Assembly (NCBI GenBank): GCA_028281535.1
Contig: JANQJS010000055.1
Coordinates: 35,741-99,740, forward strand
DNA: 64,000 bases
Source: Sedimentisphaerales bacterium
GTDB taxonomy: Bacteria > Planctomycetota > Phycisphaerae > Sedimentisphaerales > SM23-30
Direction of reading: 5' to 3'
The notes below the pieces were generated by a model. The model was not told the origin of the DNA. It saw only the letters and a list, made by a program, of their open reading frames with translations, and searched no databases. Below, piece by piece: positions 18,160-26,816 of this stretch. Every line of letters begins with the position of its first letter. Position 1 is the first letter of the stretch. The translations under genes and the position numbers were made by a program.

Positions 18160-18594
18160 ATGAATTCAGATTACAATATCGATTTGTCAACGTCTGATAA
18201 CACACCTGCATCCGGAGCGACGAGCATTATGATTGTGGAAGATGATATCACCAATCAGAAGTTACTCTCGGAGCTGCTTGAACTATTGGATTATCATGTA
18301 GAAGTGGCATCAGACGGATCAGAAGCACTGGATAAGGTTAAACAGAATCGACGTTACGATTTGATCTTCATGGACCTGATGATGCCGAATATGGATGGTC
18401 TCGAGGCCACTCAGGAGATTCGTAAAGCCGGTTTTCAGGATCTTCCTATTGTGGGGTTAACTGGCAACAGTTCAGATCGTCAGCAATGCTTGGAAGCGGG
18501 CATGAATGATTATTTGAGTAAGCCTGTTAATCACAAAGCCATTTGCAAGATGATCGATGAGTGGACCAGCCCACAAGAAGCAAACGTATCTTAG
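18160..18594 (+). CDS. Single-domain receiver protein (CheY-like)
   Basis: 144 residues: a 20-residue polar N-terminus and one REC domain (SIMIVEDDITNQK, phospho-acceptor D72 in LIFMDLMMPNMDG, VGLTGNSS, LSKPVN). It closely resembles the receiver at the end of the preceding Amt-kinase (shared TNQK/MNQK, EATQ.IRKAG, DLPIV.LT, AGMN), which suggests duplication and common phosphotransfer partners. It has no output domain. It starts 108 bases after the kinase and has AAGGG upstream. It may be the diffusible output or phosphate sink of the ammonium-sensing relay. Confidence 0.88.
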   Translation: MNSDYNIDLSTSDNTPASGATSIMIVEDDITNQKLLSELLELLDYHVEVASDGSEALDKVKQNRRYDLIFMDLMMPNMDGLEATQEIRKAGFQDLPIVGLTGNSSDRQQCLEAGMNDYLSKPVNHKAICKMIDEWTSPQEANVS

Positions 18595-18660
18595 ACTTAC
18601 TGATGGCTTTCCAAAGTTATCTCGAGGGTCGCCGAGAAGTTTAAAATCCTTGGAGCTTAA

Positions 18661-20031
18661 TCACCACTGTTTTAGCACATCTTCTTTCTTCGTCGCATTC
18701 GGTTTTTTCTCAATGCAATACAGATGATAGCCTGTCCGGACAAATAGATTCCCCTGGCTAACGGCAACAGAAGAACGTACGTGATCGATCTCTTCTTCAC
18801 CCATTTCAATTTTTCTGATCTGTTTGCCTGTTTTGCAATCCATTATGAAGACGGTACCTTCATGGTCCATGCAATAAATTTTTCCATCAGCAACGGTGGG
18901 AGAGGCTCGGAAAATTTCTCGCGTTTGCATCTTAGTTTGCCAATGAATTTTACCTGTCTTGGGTTCGATTTTTGCGAGTACTTTACTTTCGCCGCCTAAG
19001 ACATAAAAATGTCCCTGGTAAAAAGCAGGTGTACAGACATCGCTACTAATATCACGATCTGTACTTCGCCAGAGAACGGCTTCTTGATCCGTTAAAACGC
19101 CGTTGCCGCCTAATCGAACGCCATAAACTGGATTGCCACGACGGGGTGCACAAATTAAAACGACACCATCGCCCGTTACGGCGGATGGTACTAGTCGCCA
19201 GTTGCCTTCACGGCGTTTGTTCCAGGTACCCCAACGCCAATATTCCTGGCCAGTTGTTGGATTATGTCCTGTGATACAATCACCGCCTAAGACAAGCAGC
19301 TCTTTGCGTCCTTGGTGATTGTAAGGAATGGCGGTTGTAAAAGCTTCAAGTGATTCAGCTTCAGCTTTAGATGGCCGTTCATAAGCAAAAATGCGTTTAC
19401 CTGTATCGGGATTCAAACATAAAAAATAAGATGGAATTTCTTCGCCATCATCATGGCCTGTATCATCATGAACGGGTTCATCACGTTGCAATACTGGTAA
19501 GTAGAGTTTGCCATCTAATAATGTAGGCGTGCTGCTAAAGGTCCATTGAAACGCAAATGCGCCAATAGTATCGCAGATATTTCGTTGCCAGAGTTTCTTG
19601 CCATCTAGATTGAAACCTGCCATAGTGCCATTGCCATAGAAGAAAATCACACGTTTGCCATCGGTCACGGGAGATGGCGAGGCTTTATTAACACGTCGGT
19701 TATCTGCTCTTGACCGATCCACTTGGTTTTGCCAAAGAATTTTACCTGATTGTCGATCCAGGCACATCGCCATGAGGCCATCGTTGGATTCGTTGGCACT
19801 GCTGACAAAGATTTTGTCTTTCCAAATAATGGGTGTCGCGGCACTCATGCCAGGTAGCTTCGCTGTCCACTTGACATTCAGTGATCGGGAAAAATTATCA
19901 GGCAGGTTTTTTTCGGCACTTGAGCCATTATAATTGGGGCCTCGCCAATTGGACCAGTTTTCTGCAAATAAATTGGTTGTTATCACAAACAAAAGTAAGG
20001 CGGTGATTGTCAAAAGAGCTTTGTTTTTCAT
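18661..20031 (-). CDS. Secreted PQQ-like beta-propeller protein
   Basis: 456 residues with a signal peptide (KNKALLTITALLLFVITTNLFA). It starts after cleavage with NWSNWRGPNYNGSS, a signature common in planctomycete outer-membrane/periplasmic PQQ-like proteins. About seven repeats follow of the form GKxLWQ.......SPxxxDGKxxxxxxxG (for example GKILWQNQVDRS, GKIHWQTKMQTR, ASPTVADGKIYCMDHEG). The repeats resemble PQQ-dependent dehydrogenase/BamB blades, but no PQQ-binding or catalytic Asp motif could be recognised, so enzymatic activity is doubtful. The gene stands alone, divergent from the TIM-barrel gene. Confidence 0.88.
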   Translation of the reverse strand: MKNKALLTITALLLFVITTNLFAENWSNWRGPNYNGSSAEKNLPDNFSRSLNVKWTAKLPGMSAATPIIWKDKIFVSSANESNDGLMAMCLDRQSGKILWQNQVDRSRADNRRVNKASPSPVTDGKRVIFFYGNGTMAGFNLDGKKLWQRNICDTIGAFAFQWTFSSTPTLLDGKLYLPVLQRDEPVHDDTGHDDGEEIPSYFLCLNPDTGKRIFAYERPSKAEAESLEAFTTAIPYNHQGRKELLVLGGDCITGHNPTTGQEYWRWGTWNKRREGNWRLVPSAVTGDGVVLICAPRRGNPVYGVRLGGNGVLTDQEAVLWRSTDRDISSDVCTPAFYQGHFYVLGGESKVLAKIEPKTGKIHWQTKMQTREIFRASPTVADGKIYCMDHEGTVFIMDCKTGKQIRKIEMGEEEIDHVRSSVAVSQGNLFVRTGYHLYCIEKKPNATKKEDVLKQW

Positions 20032-20189
20032 AGGTTACAATCCTTCTTTGGTTATAGCTTTGGGTAGCACTGAGATTTGTATTCTCTTACAAGAACACGC
20101 AGATTCAAGAAAATTATTACATTATTTTTTCGAATAATTATAATGGCTTCAGTGGCCCAATTATTTACTTTCGATGAGGTTTTTAAATA

Positions 20190-21089
20190 ATGAAAAGAAG
20201 AACATTTCTTGGTCTAGGTTTATCAACACTTTGCTTTCCTTCAATGTCATGTGTGGTTGCCGAAGGTGGTAAAAAAATGTTGCCAAGTAATCCAAAAAAG
20301 ACGTTTAAAATATCTTTAGCGCAGTGGTCACTCCATCGACATTTTTGGGGCGATCAGGGAGATGGGCTCGATAACCTGGAGTTTGCTGCAACGGCAAAGT
20401 CATTTGGTATCGATGCGATAGAATATGTAAATGTCTTTTTCAAAGATAAGGCAGAGAATAAAAACTACTTAATTCAAATGAAAAAGCGTGCAGCTGATCA
20501 GGGCGTTAAAAGTTTATTGATCATGTGTGACGGTGAAGGGCATTTGGGTGATCCGGATAATAAAAAGCGAACCACCGCTATAGAAAATCATTTCAAGTGG
20601 GTCGAAGCCGCCAGGTTTTTAGGTTGTCATAGTATTCGAGTCAATGCTTATAGTGAAGGTTCCTTCAGTAATCAGTTAAATTATGCTGCCGATGGTTTAG
20701 CCAGGTTGAGTGATTTTGCTTTGGCTTATGATATTAATATCATCGTAGAAAATCATGGCGGTCTAAGTTCCAAGGCAAAGTGGCTCGTTGCTGTAATGGA
20801 TAAGGTTGGTATGAAAAACTGTGGCACATTACCTGATTTTGGAAATTTTCCTGAAAGCGAAAACCGCTACCAAGCTGTAAAAATGATGATGCCTTACGCC
20901 AAAGCGGTTAGCGCCAAAAGCTACAACTTCAATAAAGCCGGTAGCGAAACAAAAATCGATTACGCTAAAATGATGAACATTGTTTTAACCTCAGGCTATC
21001 ATGGCTACGTAGGCATTGAATACGAAGGCGACCAACTCAACGAAAAAGAAGGCATCCTTGCCACAAAAAATCTTTTATTGTCCATTTAA
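20190..21089 (+). CDS. Tat-exported sugar-phosphate isomerase/epimerase-like TIM barrel
   Basis: 299 residues. The N-terminus KRRTFLGLGLSTLCFPSMSC carries a twin-Arg export motif and a possible lipobox Cys, so it is probably folded before export. The body is a xylose-isomerase-like TIM barrel: SLAQWSLHRHFWG, AATAKSFGIDAIEYVN, and probable metal ligands in IIVENHGG, TLPDFGNF and GYVGIEYEG. Such exported AP-endonuclease-2-type barrels are very common in planctomycetes and are mostly uncharacterised; a sugar or inositol substrate is likely. It stands divergent from the PQQ-like gene with 158 bases between. Confidence 0.85.
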   Translation: MKRRTFLGLGLSTLCFPSMSCVVAEGGKKMLPSNPKKTFKISLAQWSLHRHFWGDQGDGLDNLEFAATAKSFGIDAIEYVNVFFKDKAENKNYLIQMKKRAADQGVKSLLIMCDGEGHLGDPDNKKRTTAIENHFKWVEAARFLGCHSIRVNAYSEGSFSNQLNYAADGLARLSDFALAYDINIIVENHGGLSSKAKWLVAVMDKVGMKNCGTLPDFGNFPESENRYQAVKMMMPYAKAVSAKSYNFNKAGSETKIDYAKMMNIVLTSGYHGYVGIEYEGDQLNEKEGILATKNLLLSI

Positions 21090-21115
21090 ATTAATCATTG
21101 GCTTGCATTTTGTAG

Positions 21116-21136
21116 GCCGGCCAGCCTCTGGCCGGC
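21116..21136. terminator. GC-rich hairpin after the TIM-barrel gene
   Basis: GCCGGCCAG (21116-21124) and CTGGCCGGC (21128-21136) form a perfect 9-bp stem with a 3-base loop, 27 bases after the stop at 21089. It is much more GC-rich than its surroundings and is followed by AATGTTTTC, a weak U-run. It could be a terminator or a dispersed palindromic (REP-like) element. Confidence 0.5.
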
Positions 21137-21207
21137 AATGTTTTCTATCGAATAGGCATGGTGGGTAAAACTTGCTCGTCCTACTTATTGTGTTGTATAA
21201 TTCCACA

Positions 21208-21996
21208 ATGTTATCATATATCATTATAAGTGTTGTTTGTGTTACCGTTGCCTTTTTAACATTGTATTCCGGCTTTGGACTGGGGACGTTATTGATGCCG
21301 GTGTTTGCCCTGTTCTTTTCACTTGAAGCTGCTGTTGCTGCTACGGCGGTTGTGCATTGTGCTAATAATTTATTTAAGCTACTTGTCGTAGGTAAACATG
21401 CAGATCGGCAATTGGTAATGCGTTTTGGTTTACCAGCCATTATTGCAGCCATGGCAGGGGCATTCTGCTTAGGCTGGTTTGCCCAGTTTCATCAATCTTA
21501 CGAATATTCAATTGGAACTCATGTTGCTGCAATCACACCTTTAAAATTGATCATGGCCATCTTGATTTTCATATTCGCCTTATTTGAACTGCTGCCAAAA
21601 TGGCGAGATAAAAAATTTGATCGAAAATATTTAGCCGTAGGGGGATTACTGTCGGGTTTTTTTGGCGGTCTATCCGGCCATCAAGGTGCTTTGCGATCCG
21701 CCTTTCTGGTAAAAGTAGGAATGACAAAAGAAACTTTCGTGGCGACCAATGCGATGATCGCCTGCTTCGTAGATATTGCACGCATGACAGCCTATCTTGG
21801 CCTGGTTCTTTTTTCGCAAGAAAACTTTTTAGAACTAAATCAATGGCCTCTAGTTGTGTGTGGTATGATCGCTGCCTTTATAGGCGTGATGATCGGTAAA
21901 CGCTATCTAGAAAAAGTTACCATGACCATGATTCAAAAACTCACAGGGATCTTGCTCATAGCAATTGCAATGGCACTTGGGTTTGGTATAATTTAA
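21208..21996 (+). CDS. TSUP/TauE-SafE family membrane exporter
   Basis: About 262 residues, eight hydrophobic segments. The two-fold repeat typical of sulfite exporter TauE/SafE proteins is visible: GFGLGTLLMPVFALFFSLEAAVAATAVVH near the start and GGLLSGFFGGLSGHQGALRSAFLV in the second half (GLSGHQGALR is the diagnostic loop). Family members move sulfite, sulfonates or other sulfur compounds, often outward; the substrate here is unknown. The frame extends to a TTG at 21172, but ATG at 21208 is the more likely start. No clear ribosome-binding site is visible for either. Confidence 0.85.
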   Translation: MLSYIIISVVCVTVAFLTLYSGFGLGTLLMPVFALFFSLEAAVAATAVVHCANNLFKLLVVGKHADRQLVMRFGLPAIIAAMAGAFCLGWFAQFHQSYEYSIGTHVAAITPLKLIMAILIFIFALFELLPKWRDKKFDRKYLAVGGLLSGFFGGLSGHQGALRSAFLVKVGMTKETFVATNAMIACFVDIARMTAYLGLVLFSQENFLELNQWPLVVCGMIAAFIGVMIGKRYLEKVTMTMIQKLTGILLIAIAMALGFGII

Positions 21997-22375
21997 TATT
22001 ATATACTAAATTCGTCGTGGGTAAAACATTCTGATTTTTTGAGTGTGTGCAGGGAACGTTATGTTCTTTCTTCTTATTTACATATTTTATTACGAGAATA
22101 TCAGCTGCATTATTTGAATGTAAAGATTTCTAAAACAGAAATTCATAATAGCTTTGCTATATTACAAAGAACTCGAAAGAAAGCGTGAGCTAGTTATGAA
22201 ACATGTAAGTACAATTAACAAAATGACAAGTACATTTTTTTGTCATGTCTATGCTTTGCCATTGTTAACTTAAAACCATTTCGATAAAATACATTCCACT
22301 TGAATAGAAGAGTGTAAGTAGAATTCAAGAGACTTCTTTTTTATGGTCCGCACATTTTAATGAGGGTTTGAACCT
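21997..22375. other. 379-bp intergenic region before the cytochrome-porin gene
   Basis: No ORF. The only structure seen is a repeat/inverted-repeat cluster at 22207-22246. The length suggests an independent, regulated promoter for the gene at 22376. Confidence 0.5.
22207..22246. promoter_or_regulatory. Inverted and direct repeat, candidate operator
   Basis: ATGACAA (22223-22229) and TTGTCAT (22240-22246) form a perfect inverted repeat with a 10-base spacer, and AAGTACA is repeated at 22207-22213 and 22228-22234. The block lies about 130 bases upstream of the cytochrome-porin start. Possible regulator site; alternatively a chance hairpin in AT-rich DNA. Confidence 0.35.
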
Positions 22376-23974
22376 ATGTCGCACGTCTCGCTATTTTTGT
22401 GCGTTTGTGTTGCTGCTGGATATTCATCGCTGCTGTATGCGCAAGAAAATCAAACGCATTCACCACCACAATTAGAAGAGATCCTGTTGCGATTGAAAAA
22501 AGCTGAAGATGAGGTGGTTTCTTTACGCAAGGAACTTACCGCCATGAAAGGTGAGAGAAAAAATACTGCTACCCATGAGGAATTTTCTCAACATTTTATA
22601 GATCGTGGTAAAAAAGCATTTGAAATTAATTGCACGCAATGCCATGATTCTTCCAGAGCTCTGAAAAAACAAAAAACATTTTCAATGTGGTTAAAAACCG
22701 TAAGGAAAATGTCACAAAAATTCAACGCGGACATCCCTGAGAAAGATCACAAGTCGATCGCAGCTTATTTAACGTCTCATCAAAAAAAAGCTTACACGAA
22801 AAGTGGAGGGGTAGAATATAGTCAAAAAGCTATTTCTGCTTTTAATCAAGAAATGCTCGAGCAATCACGACAAAATCAGTTTGGTAGCGAGGACATTAAT
22901 TTTGACCTTACTATTTCTACCGTTTTTCGTGATAGCACTGATTCCAAAGCTGATTTACAAAACAACGGTTTTACACCTGATGTTTGGTTTGGTATGCAGT
23001 GGCATCCTCGCAATAGCCCATTGAGTGTTCGCGTGCAATCTTGCGTGACTTGTCATTCTGAAGGCAGTAAGGGCAGTCGCATTGAATTAGTAGAAGCTGT
23101 ATCAGTTTTGGATTTGTTGTATAGCAATGAAAAAGAAGGCGTTAAAGCACATGTTCAAGCTGGTCGTTTTATTGTTCCATTTGGAGCCATTGCGTCAAAG
23201 GTGCATCCTGCAACGATGCAAACCGTCACTCGTCCATTGATGTATGATATGGGGCATGGTGTTCATCGTAATGAGATCGGTCCTTCCGTTTTACCAATGC
23301 CATATTCGGATGAAGGTGCAATGGTTCATTTTGCCACACCGATCATTGAAGAGGTGAATGCTACTTTCGATGCTTATCTTGTTAATGGCTTGCAGGGAGA
23401 TAGTAGTGGTTTGGCATTTTTCTATGATAGTCGTGACTATGTCGATAATAATTCACAACCTGCATTCGGTGGTCGAGCAACCGTTGGCTCAAAAAGTATT
23501 CGTCTCGGTGGTTCTTACATGACAGGACAGTTTAATGATGCCGTTGGTTCTGGGCTAAGTGCGAAAGAATTAGATTATCAAATTATTGGTGCAGATCTCA
23601 CTGTCAGGCATCAAGATCTCATTCGATTTCAAGCGGAGTTTGCCATGAGGTATTCAGATCGTATAGATTTTTCCCAGGCACTTGTTCGTGAGGATCACAC
23701 ACAAGGGATTAACCTGGAGACTCAAATACGTTTACTGGAAGATCCGCCGGTTTCATTGATAGCACGTTATGATATGATTGAGCAAAAAGGAGATTTGCCA
23801 CCCATTACAAGCTCTTTGTCTAAAAGTGAATTTAGTGTTGATCGCATGACTTGGGGGTTCAGTTTTGGTCTTCCTGGGGGAAGCGGTCTGATCCTCAGTC
23901 ATGAACATTGGAAGATGCCAGGGAATTTAGAAGATGTAGATGTTTTTGGTGGTCGCTGGACCGTATCATATTAA
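22376..23974 (+). CDS. Cytochrome c fused to outer-membrane beta-barrel (Cyc2-like porin-cytochrome)
   Basis: 532 residues. A signal peptide (to about A22) is followed by a heptad-like coiled coil (about 32-60), then a class-I cytochrome c domain with CTQCH at 86-90 and a plausible Met ligand at M112 (WLKTVRKMSQK). From about residue 175 to the end the sequence alternates in the manner of beta-barrel strands and ends in an aromatic residue (GRWTVSY), as outer-membrane proteins do. A second haem motif, CVTCH at 223-227, lies inside the barrel part. Single-chain cytochrome-porins are known as Cyc2 iron oxidases, which have one haem; this protein has two and an added coiled coil. It may move electrons across the outer membrane. 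Barrel topology is inferred from pattern only. Confidence 0.72.
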   Translation: MSHVSLFLCVCVAAGYSSLLYAQENQTHSPPQLEEILLRLKKAEDEVVSLRKELTAMKGERKNTATHEEFSQHFIDRGKKAFEINCTQCHDSSRALKKQKTFSMWLKTVRKMSQKFNADIPEKDHKSIAAYLTSHQKKAYTKSGGVEYSQKAISAFNQEMLEQSRQNQFGSEDINFDLTISTVFRDSTDSKADLQNNGFTPDVWFGMQWHPRNSPLSVRVQSCVTCHSEGSKGSRIELVEAVSVLDLLYSNEKEGVKAHVQAGRFIVPFGAIASKVHPATMQTVTRPLMYDMGHGVHRNEIGPSVLPMPYSDEGAMVHFATPIIEEVNATFDAYLVNGLQGDSSGLAFFYDSRDYVDNNSQPAFGGRATVGSKSIRLGGSYMTGQFNDAVGSGLSAKELDYQIIGADLTVRHQDLIRFQAEFAMRYSDRIDFSQALVREDHTQGINLETQIRLLEDPPVSLIARYDMIEQKGDLPPITSSLSKSEFSVDRMTWGFSFGLPGGSGLILSHEHWKMPGNLEDVDVFGGRWTVSY

Positions 23975-23988
23975 TTTAAAATCAATTT

Positions 23989-25356
23989 TTAATCCACCGT
24001 TACAAACGACATGACCTGGTTGCCTTGAATCTCCTGTTGCAATCTGTGTCGTGCTGTCGCAAGGTTAAACCAATCTGGATAAGCAACGCCCACAATCAGA
24101 TCGCTGACCATCTTTTCAGTTTCTGTAAGACTCCCAAGTGATTTAGTTTCATCTTCAATTGCTTCAAAAAGTGGAGCAAGTGTTTCGCCTGCTTTTTTAC
24201 CTTCTTTGGTTGCAACGCCCGCCAGGCCGACGCTGGGTTGTCTTGCCCAGCCTGCCATGAAGATGTTGTTTTCACCTTTTAATAAGAAATCATTCTTACC
24301 ATCGGATACAAAATAACCATTATCGTGATCCAGGCCAAGCTGCTCGTCGACAGATGACCCGACAGACATGATTATAGTATCGCAATCCAAGCGGCTTTCG
24401 GAGCTTTTATCGCCTACTAATTTCTGGGTGATCTCAATGCCTTTGATTTTGTCATCAGCCTGGTCGACCTTTTTGATCTGCGTTGCGAATTTAAAATCGA
24501 CTCGTGTTTGTGATTCGTTCAAAGAATCTGGCATCTCGTTAAACATATCTATTTTTATTTTCAACGCTTTAAGAATAATCTCTAAATTATGCTGATAGCT
24601 GGCATTATCTTTTTCCCAATCAGCTTTTAGTTCTTTTTGCTCAGGGATATCCAGATCCGTTTCTATTAGGTAAGGCAGAATACGTTTGATTTCGGTTTCC
24701 AGCTTTGATTTATCGATGTACCCCAGAATCCACTTCATTTCTGCAGGTGCAATCTTGCTGGCAAAGGGCGTGCGACGCACTAATACGCTAATCTCACGTC
24801 CGCATCCTTCGCGGTTATCCAGCGTGGCAATATGCTTAATGGTATCGGCGACCACATTTCCCATTCCGACCATGGCAATTTTTTTGCCAACGTAAGGTCT
24901 TTCCAATGCTTCTTCCGCGGCAGGCCCCTTCGTGCGGCCCAGCAGCCATCGAGTGTTAAGTATGCGTACCAAAACATTGGCATCCCATACGCCTTCAGCG
25001 TCGGCACCATCAATGGGTAATTGCTTATGCCCGCGACTGCCACAGGTTAAAATGACTGGAGCTACTTGCTGCAAATCTTCAATCGTTACATCGCGATCTT
25101 CGCCAACTTCAATTCCACCAAAATATCGAAAGCGAGGATGGTTCAGCAGCTCGGCATGTTTTTTCAAAATACCTAATTTTAATTTGTCCTTATCCCAGAA
25201 AATGGAATCTCGCACACCGCCACCAATACCCTCATGGTTCGCGTCAATCATAATGATACTCATATGGTTATCTAAAAGAACCTTCGCTAAAGTCAGTCCG
25301 GTAGGTCCTGCGCCAATGATGATAATGGTATGTTTTTGGCAGTCAGCTTTTGCCAT
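23989..25356 (-). CDS. FAD/NAD(P) oxidoreductase, adrenodoxin-reductase-type ferredoxin-NADP reductase
   Basis: 455 residues, the length of FprA/adrenodoxin reductases. It has an N-terminal FAD site (IIIIGAGPTGLTLAKVLL), a second nucleotide site (KKIAMVGMGNVVADTIKHIA), the linking LPIDGADAEGVWDANVLVRILN and a C-terminal MAGWARQPSVGLAGVATKEGKKAGE segment that matches the family's final FAD-contact region. Enzymes of this type pass electrons between NADPH and ferredoxin. A ferredoxin-dependent 2-oxoglutarate oxidoreductase is encoded about 3 kb away, so it could re-oxidise or supply that ferredoxin. It converges on the cytochrome-porin gene with 14 bases between the stops. Confidence 0.78.
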   Translation of the reverse strand: MAKADCQKHTIIIIGAGPTGLTLAKVLLDNHMSIIMIDANHEGIGGGVRDSIFWDKDKLKLGILKKHAELLNHPRFRYFGGIEVGEDRDVTIEDLQQVAPVILTCGSRGHKQLPIDGADAEGVWDANVLVRILNTRWLLGRTKGPAAEEALERPYVGKKIAMVGMGNVVADTIKHIATLDNREGCGREISVLVRRTPFASKIAPAEMKWILGYIDKSKLETEIKRILPYLIETDLDIPEQKELKADWEKDNASYQHNLEIILKALKIKIDMFNEMPDSLNESQTRVDFKFATQIKKVDQADDKIKGIEITQKLVGDKSSESRLDCDTIIMSVGSSVDEQLGLDHDNGYFVSDGKNDFLLKGENNIFMAGWARQPSVGLAGVATKEGKKAGETLAPLFEAIEDETKSLGSLTETEKMVSDLIVGVAYPDWFNLATARHRLQQEIQGNQVMSFVTVD

Positions 25357-25673
25357 AAGGATGATTCCTCGTTTCTGTATATATTCAAATTGATAAGTAT
25401 TGGAAAATCATTCGACTATTTATGTCTTTTCAATAACTTATATCATAGAAATCTTGCTCAGGCAGTCAATGTTTATTGCGTGAAAAGCTGTTTAAAAATT
25501 TGTTACAATTACCTTTGACATTTGCTGATAAATAGCGAGAATCTGGCTAAAACCTACGTTAGAGCGAAATTGAAGTGACCTATAATTACCGCAAAAACCA
25601 ACGAAGTTGTAGGTTGTATGTTAAAAAGTTACTATCCTGTTGTTTTTAGTTAGTAGACAAACCGAGGAACCGC
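25357..25673. promoter_or_regulatory. Divergent promoter region between reductase and sucC
   Basis: 317 bases. TATAAT at 25581-25586 is a consensus -10 box pointing toward sucC, with no good -35 before it. AACCTAC (25551-25557) and GTAGGTT (25609-25615) are an inverted repeat flanking that box and could form an operator or loop. No ORF was found. Confidence 0.4.
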
Positions 25674-26801
25674 ATGAAAATACATGAGTATCAGGCCAAG
25701 GGGTTATTTAAGGATTACAACATTCCTGTTTCAGATGGCATTTTAGCTGTCACGCCAGACGAAGCAAAAGCTCACATGGAAACTTTGGGTGGTCGTTGTG
25801 CGATCAAAGCCCAGGTTCACACGGGCGGTCGAGGCAAAGCTGGTGGCATCAAGCTCGCCAGCACCCCCGATGAAGGTCAGCAGCTAGCATCCGAAATCCT
25901 AGGCATGAGTATTAAAGAGAATATTGTTAAAAAAGTATGGGTCGAAAAAGCAGCTGACATTGCCAAGGAGGCTTACCTGGCGATTACGATGGATCGTAGC
26001 TCCAAGCAGGTCGTCTTTATCTGCAGTGCCGAGGGCGGCGTGGATATTGAAGAGGTGGCTGATAAAACCCCCGAGAAGATTTTGAAATTCTACACCAAAT
26101 CACTCGACTTTCCTGCTGATCAGGCCAAAGAAGTCGCCGGAAAACTTTTTGATGACGAATCAACTGCTGATGCGGTGTTGGATGTAATGGAAAAACTATT
26201 CAAGTTGACTGTCGAAAAAGATACAACCTTAAGCGAAATCAATCCTTTGGTTCTTACAAACCAGGGGCAAGTCATAGCTTTAGATGGCAAAGTTAACTTT
26301 GACGATAATGCCTTACCTCGCCATCCTGATATGCTCGAACTTCGCGATATGGATGAAGAAAATCCCGCTGAAATCGAAGCCAAAGAAAAAGGCCTCAGCT
26401 TTGTTCAGCTAGATGGCAACATCGGCTGCATGGTCAATGGTGCAGGTTTGGCGATGGGTACGATGGACATGATCACGCTCTTTGGTGGCAAGCCTGCCAA
26501 TTTCCTGGATGTGGGTGGTAGCTCAAATCCTGAAAAAGTGGTTAATGCGTTCAATCTCATCCTGGCAAACCCGGATGTCAAAGTCATTTTGGTCAATATT
26601 TTTGGTGGCATTACTCGTTGCGATGATATCGCCAAAGGGATTTTGGAATCTTATAATCGAATTGATATCAACGTTCCAATCGTGGTTCGCTTGTGCGGTA
26701 CCAACGAAAAAGAAGGATTAGCCTTACTGGAAGGAACTGATTTAATAGCAGCTGAAACATTATCCGATGGCGTCAAAAAAGCTGTCGAAATTGCAAACTA
26801 A
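25674..26801 (+). CDS. sucC: Succinate-CoA ligase, beta subunit
   Basis: 375 residues, close to the usual 388. The N-terminal ATP-grasp domain (MKIHEYQAKGLFKDYNIPV, IKAQVHTGGRGKAGGIKLA) is followed by the CoA-ligase domain (SFVQLDGNIGCMVNGAGLAMGTMD, FLDVGGSSNPEKVVNAF, NIFGGITRCDDIAKGI). With SucD it converts succinyl-CoA to succinate and makes ATP or GTP. The start is ATG after GAGGAACCGC. sucD follows after 15 bases. The two stand just upstream of korAB, which makes succinyl-CoA. Confidence 0.97.
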   Translation: MKIHEYQAKGLFKDYNIPVSDGILAVTPDEAKAHMETLGGRCAIKAQVHTGGRGKAGGIKLASTPDEGQQLASEILGMSIKENIVKKVWVEKAADIAKEAYLAITMDRSSKQVVFICSAEGGVDIEEVADKTPEKILKFYTKSLDFPADQAKEVAGKLFDDESTADAVLDVMEKLFKLTVEKDTTLSEINPLVLTNQGQVIALDGKVNFDDNALPRHPDMLELRDMDEENPAEIEAKEKGLSFVQLDGNIGCMVNGAGLAMGTMDMITLFGGKPANFLDVGGSSNPEKVVNAFNLILANPDVKVILVNIFGGITRCDDIAKGILESYNRIDINVPIVVRLCGTNEKEGLALLEGTDLIAAETLSDGVKKAVEIAN

Positions 26802-26816
26802 GGAGAACGTTGTTTC

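Noticed and set aside
24932..25393. 153-codon plus-strand ORF opposite the flavoprotein gene
   Set aside because: Antisense to clear FAD-binding motifs; low-complexity Ser/Pro composition typical of shadow frames.
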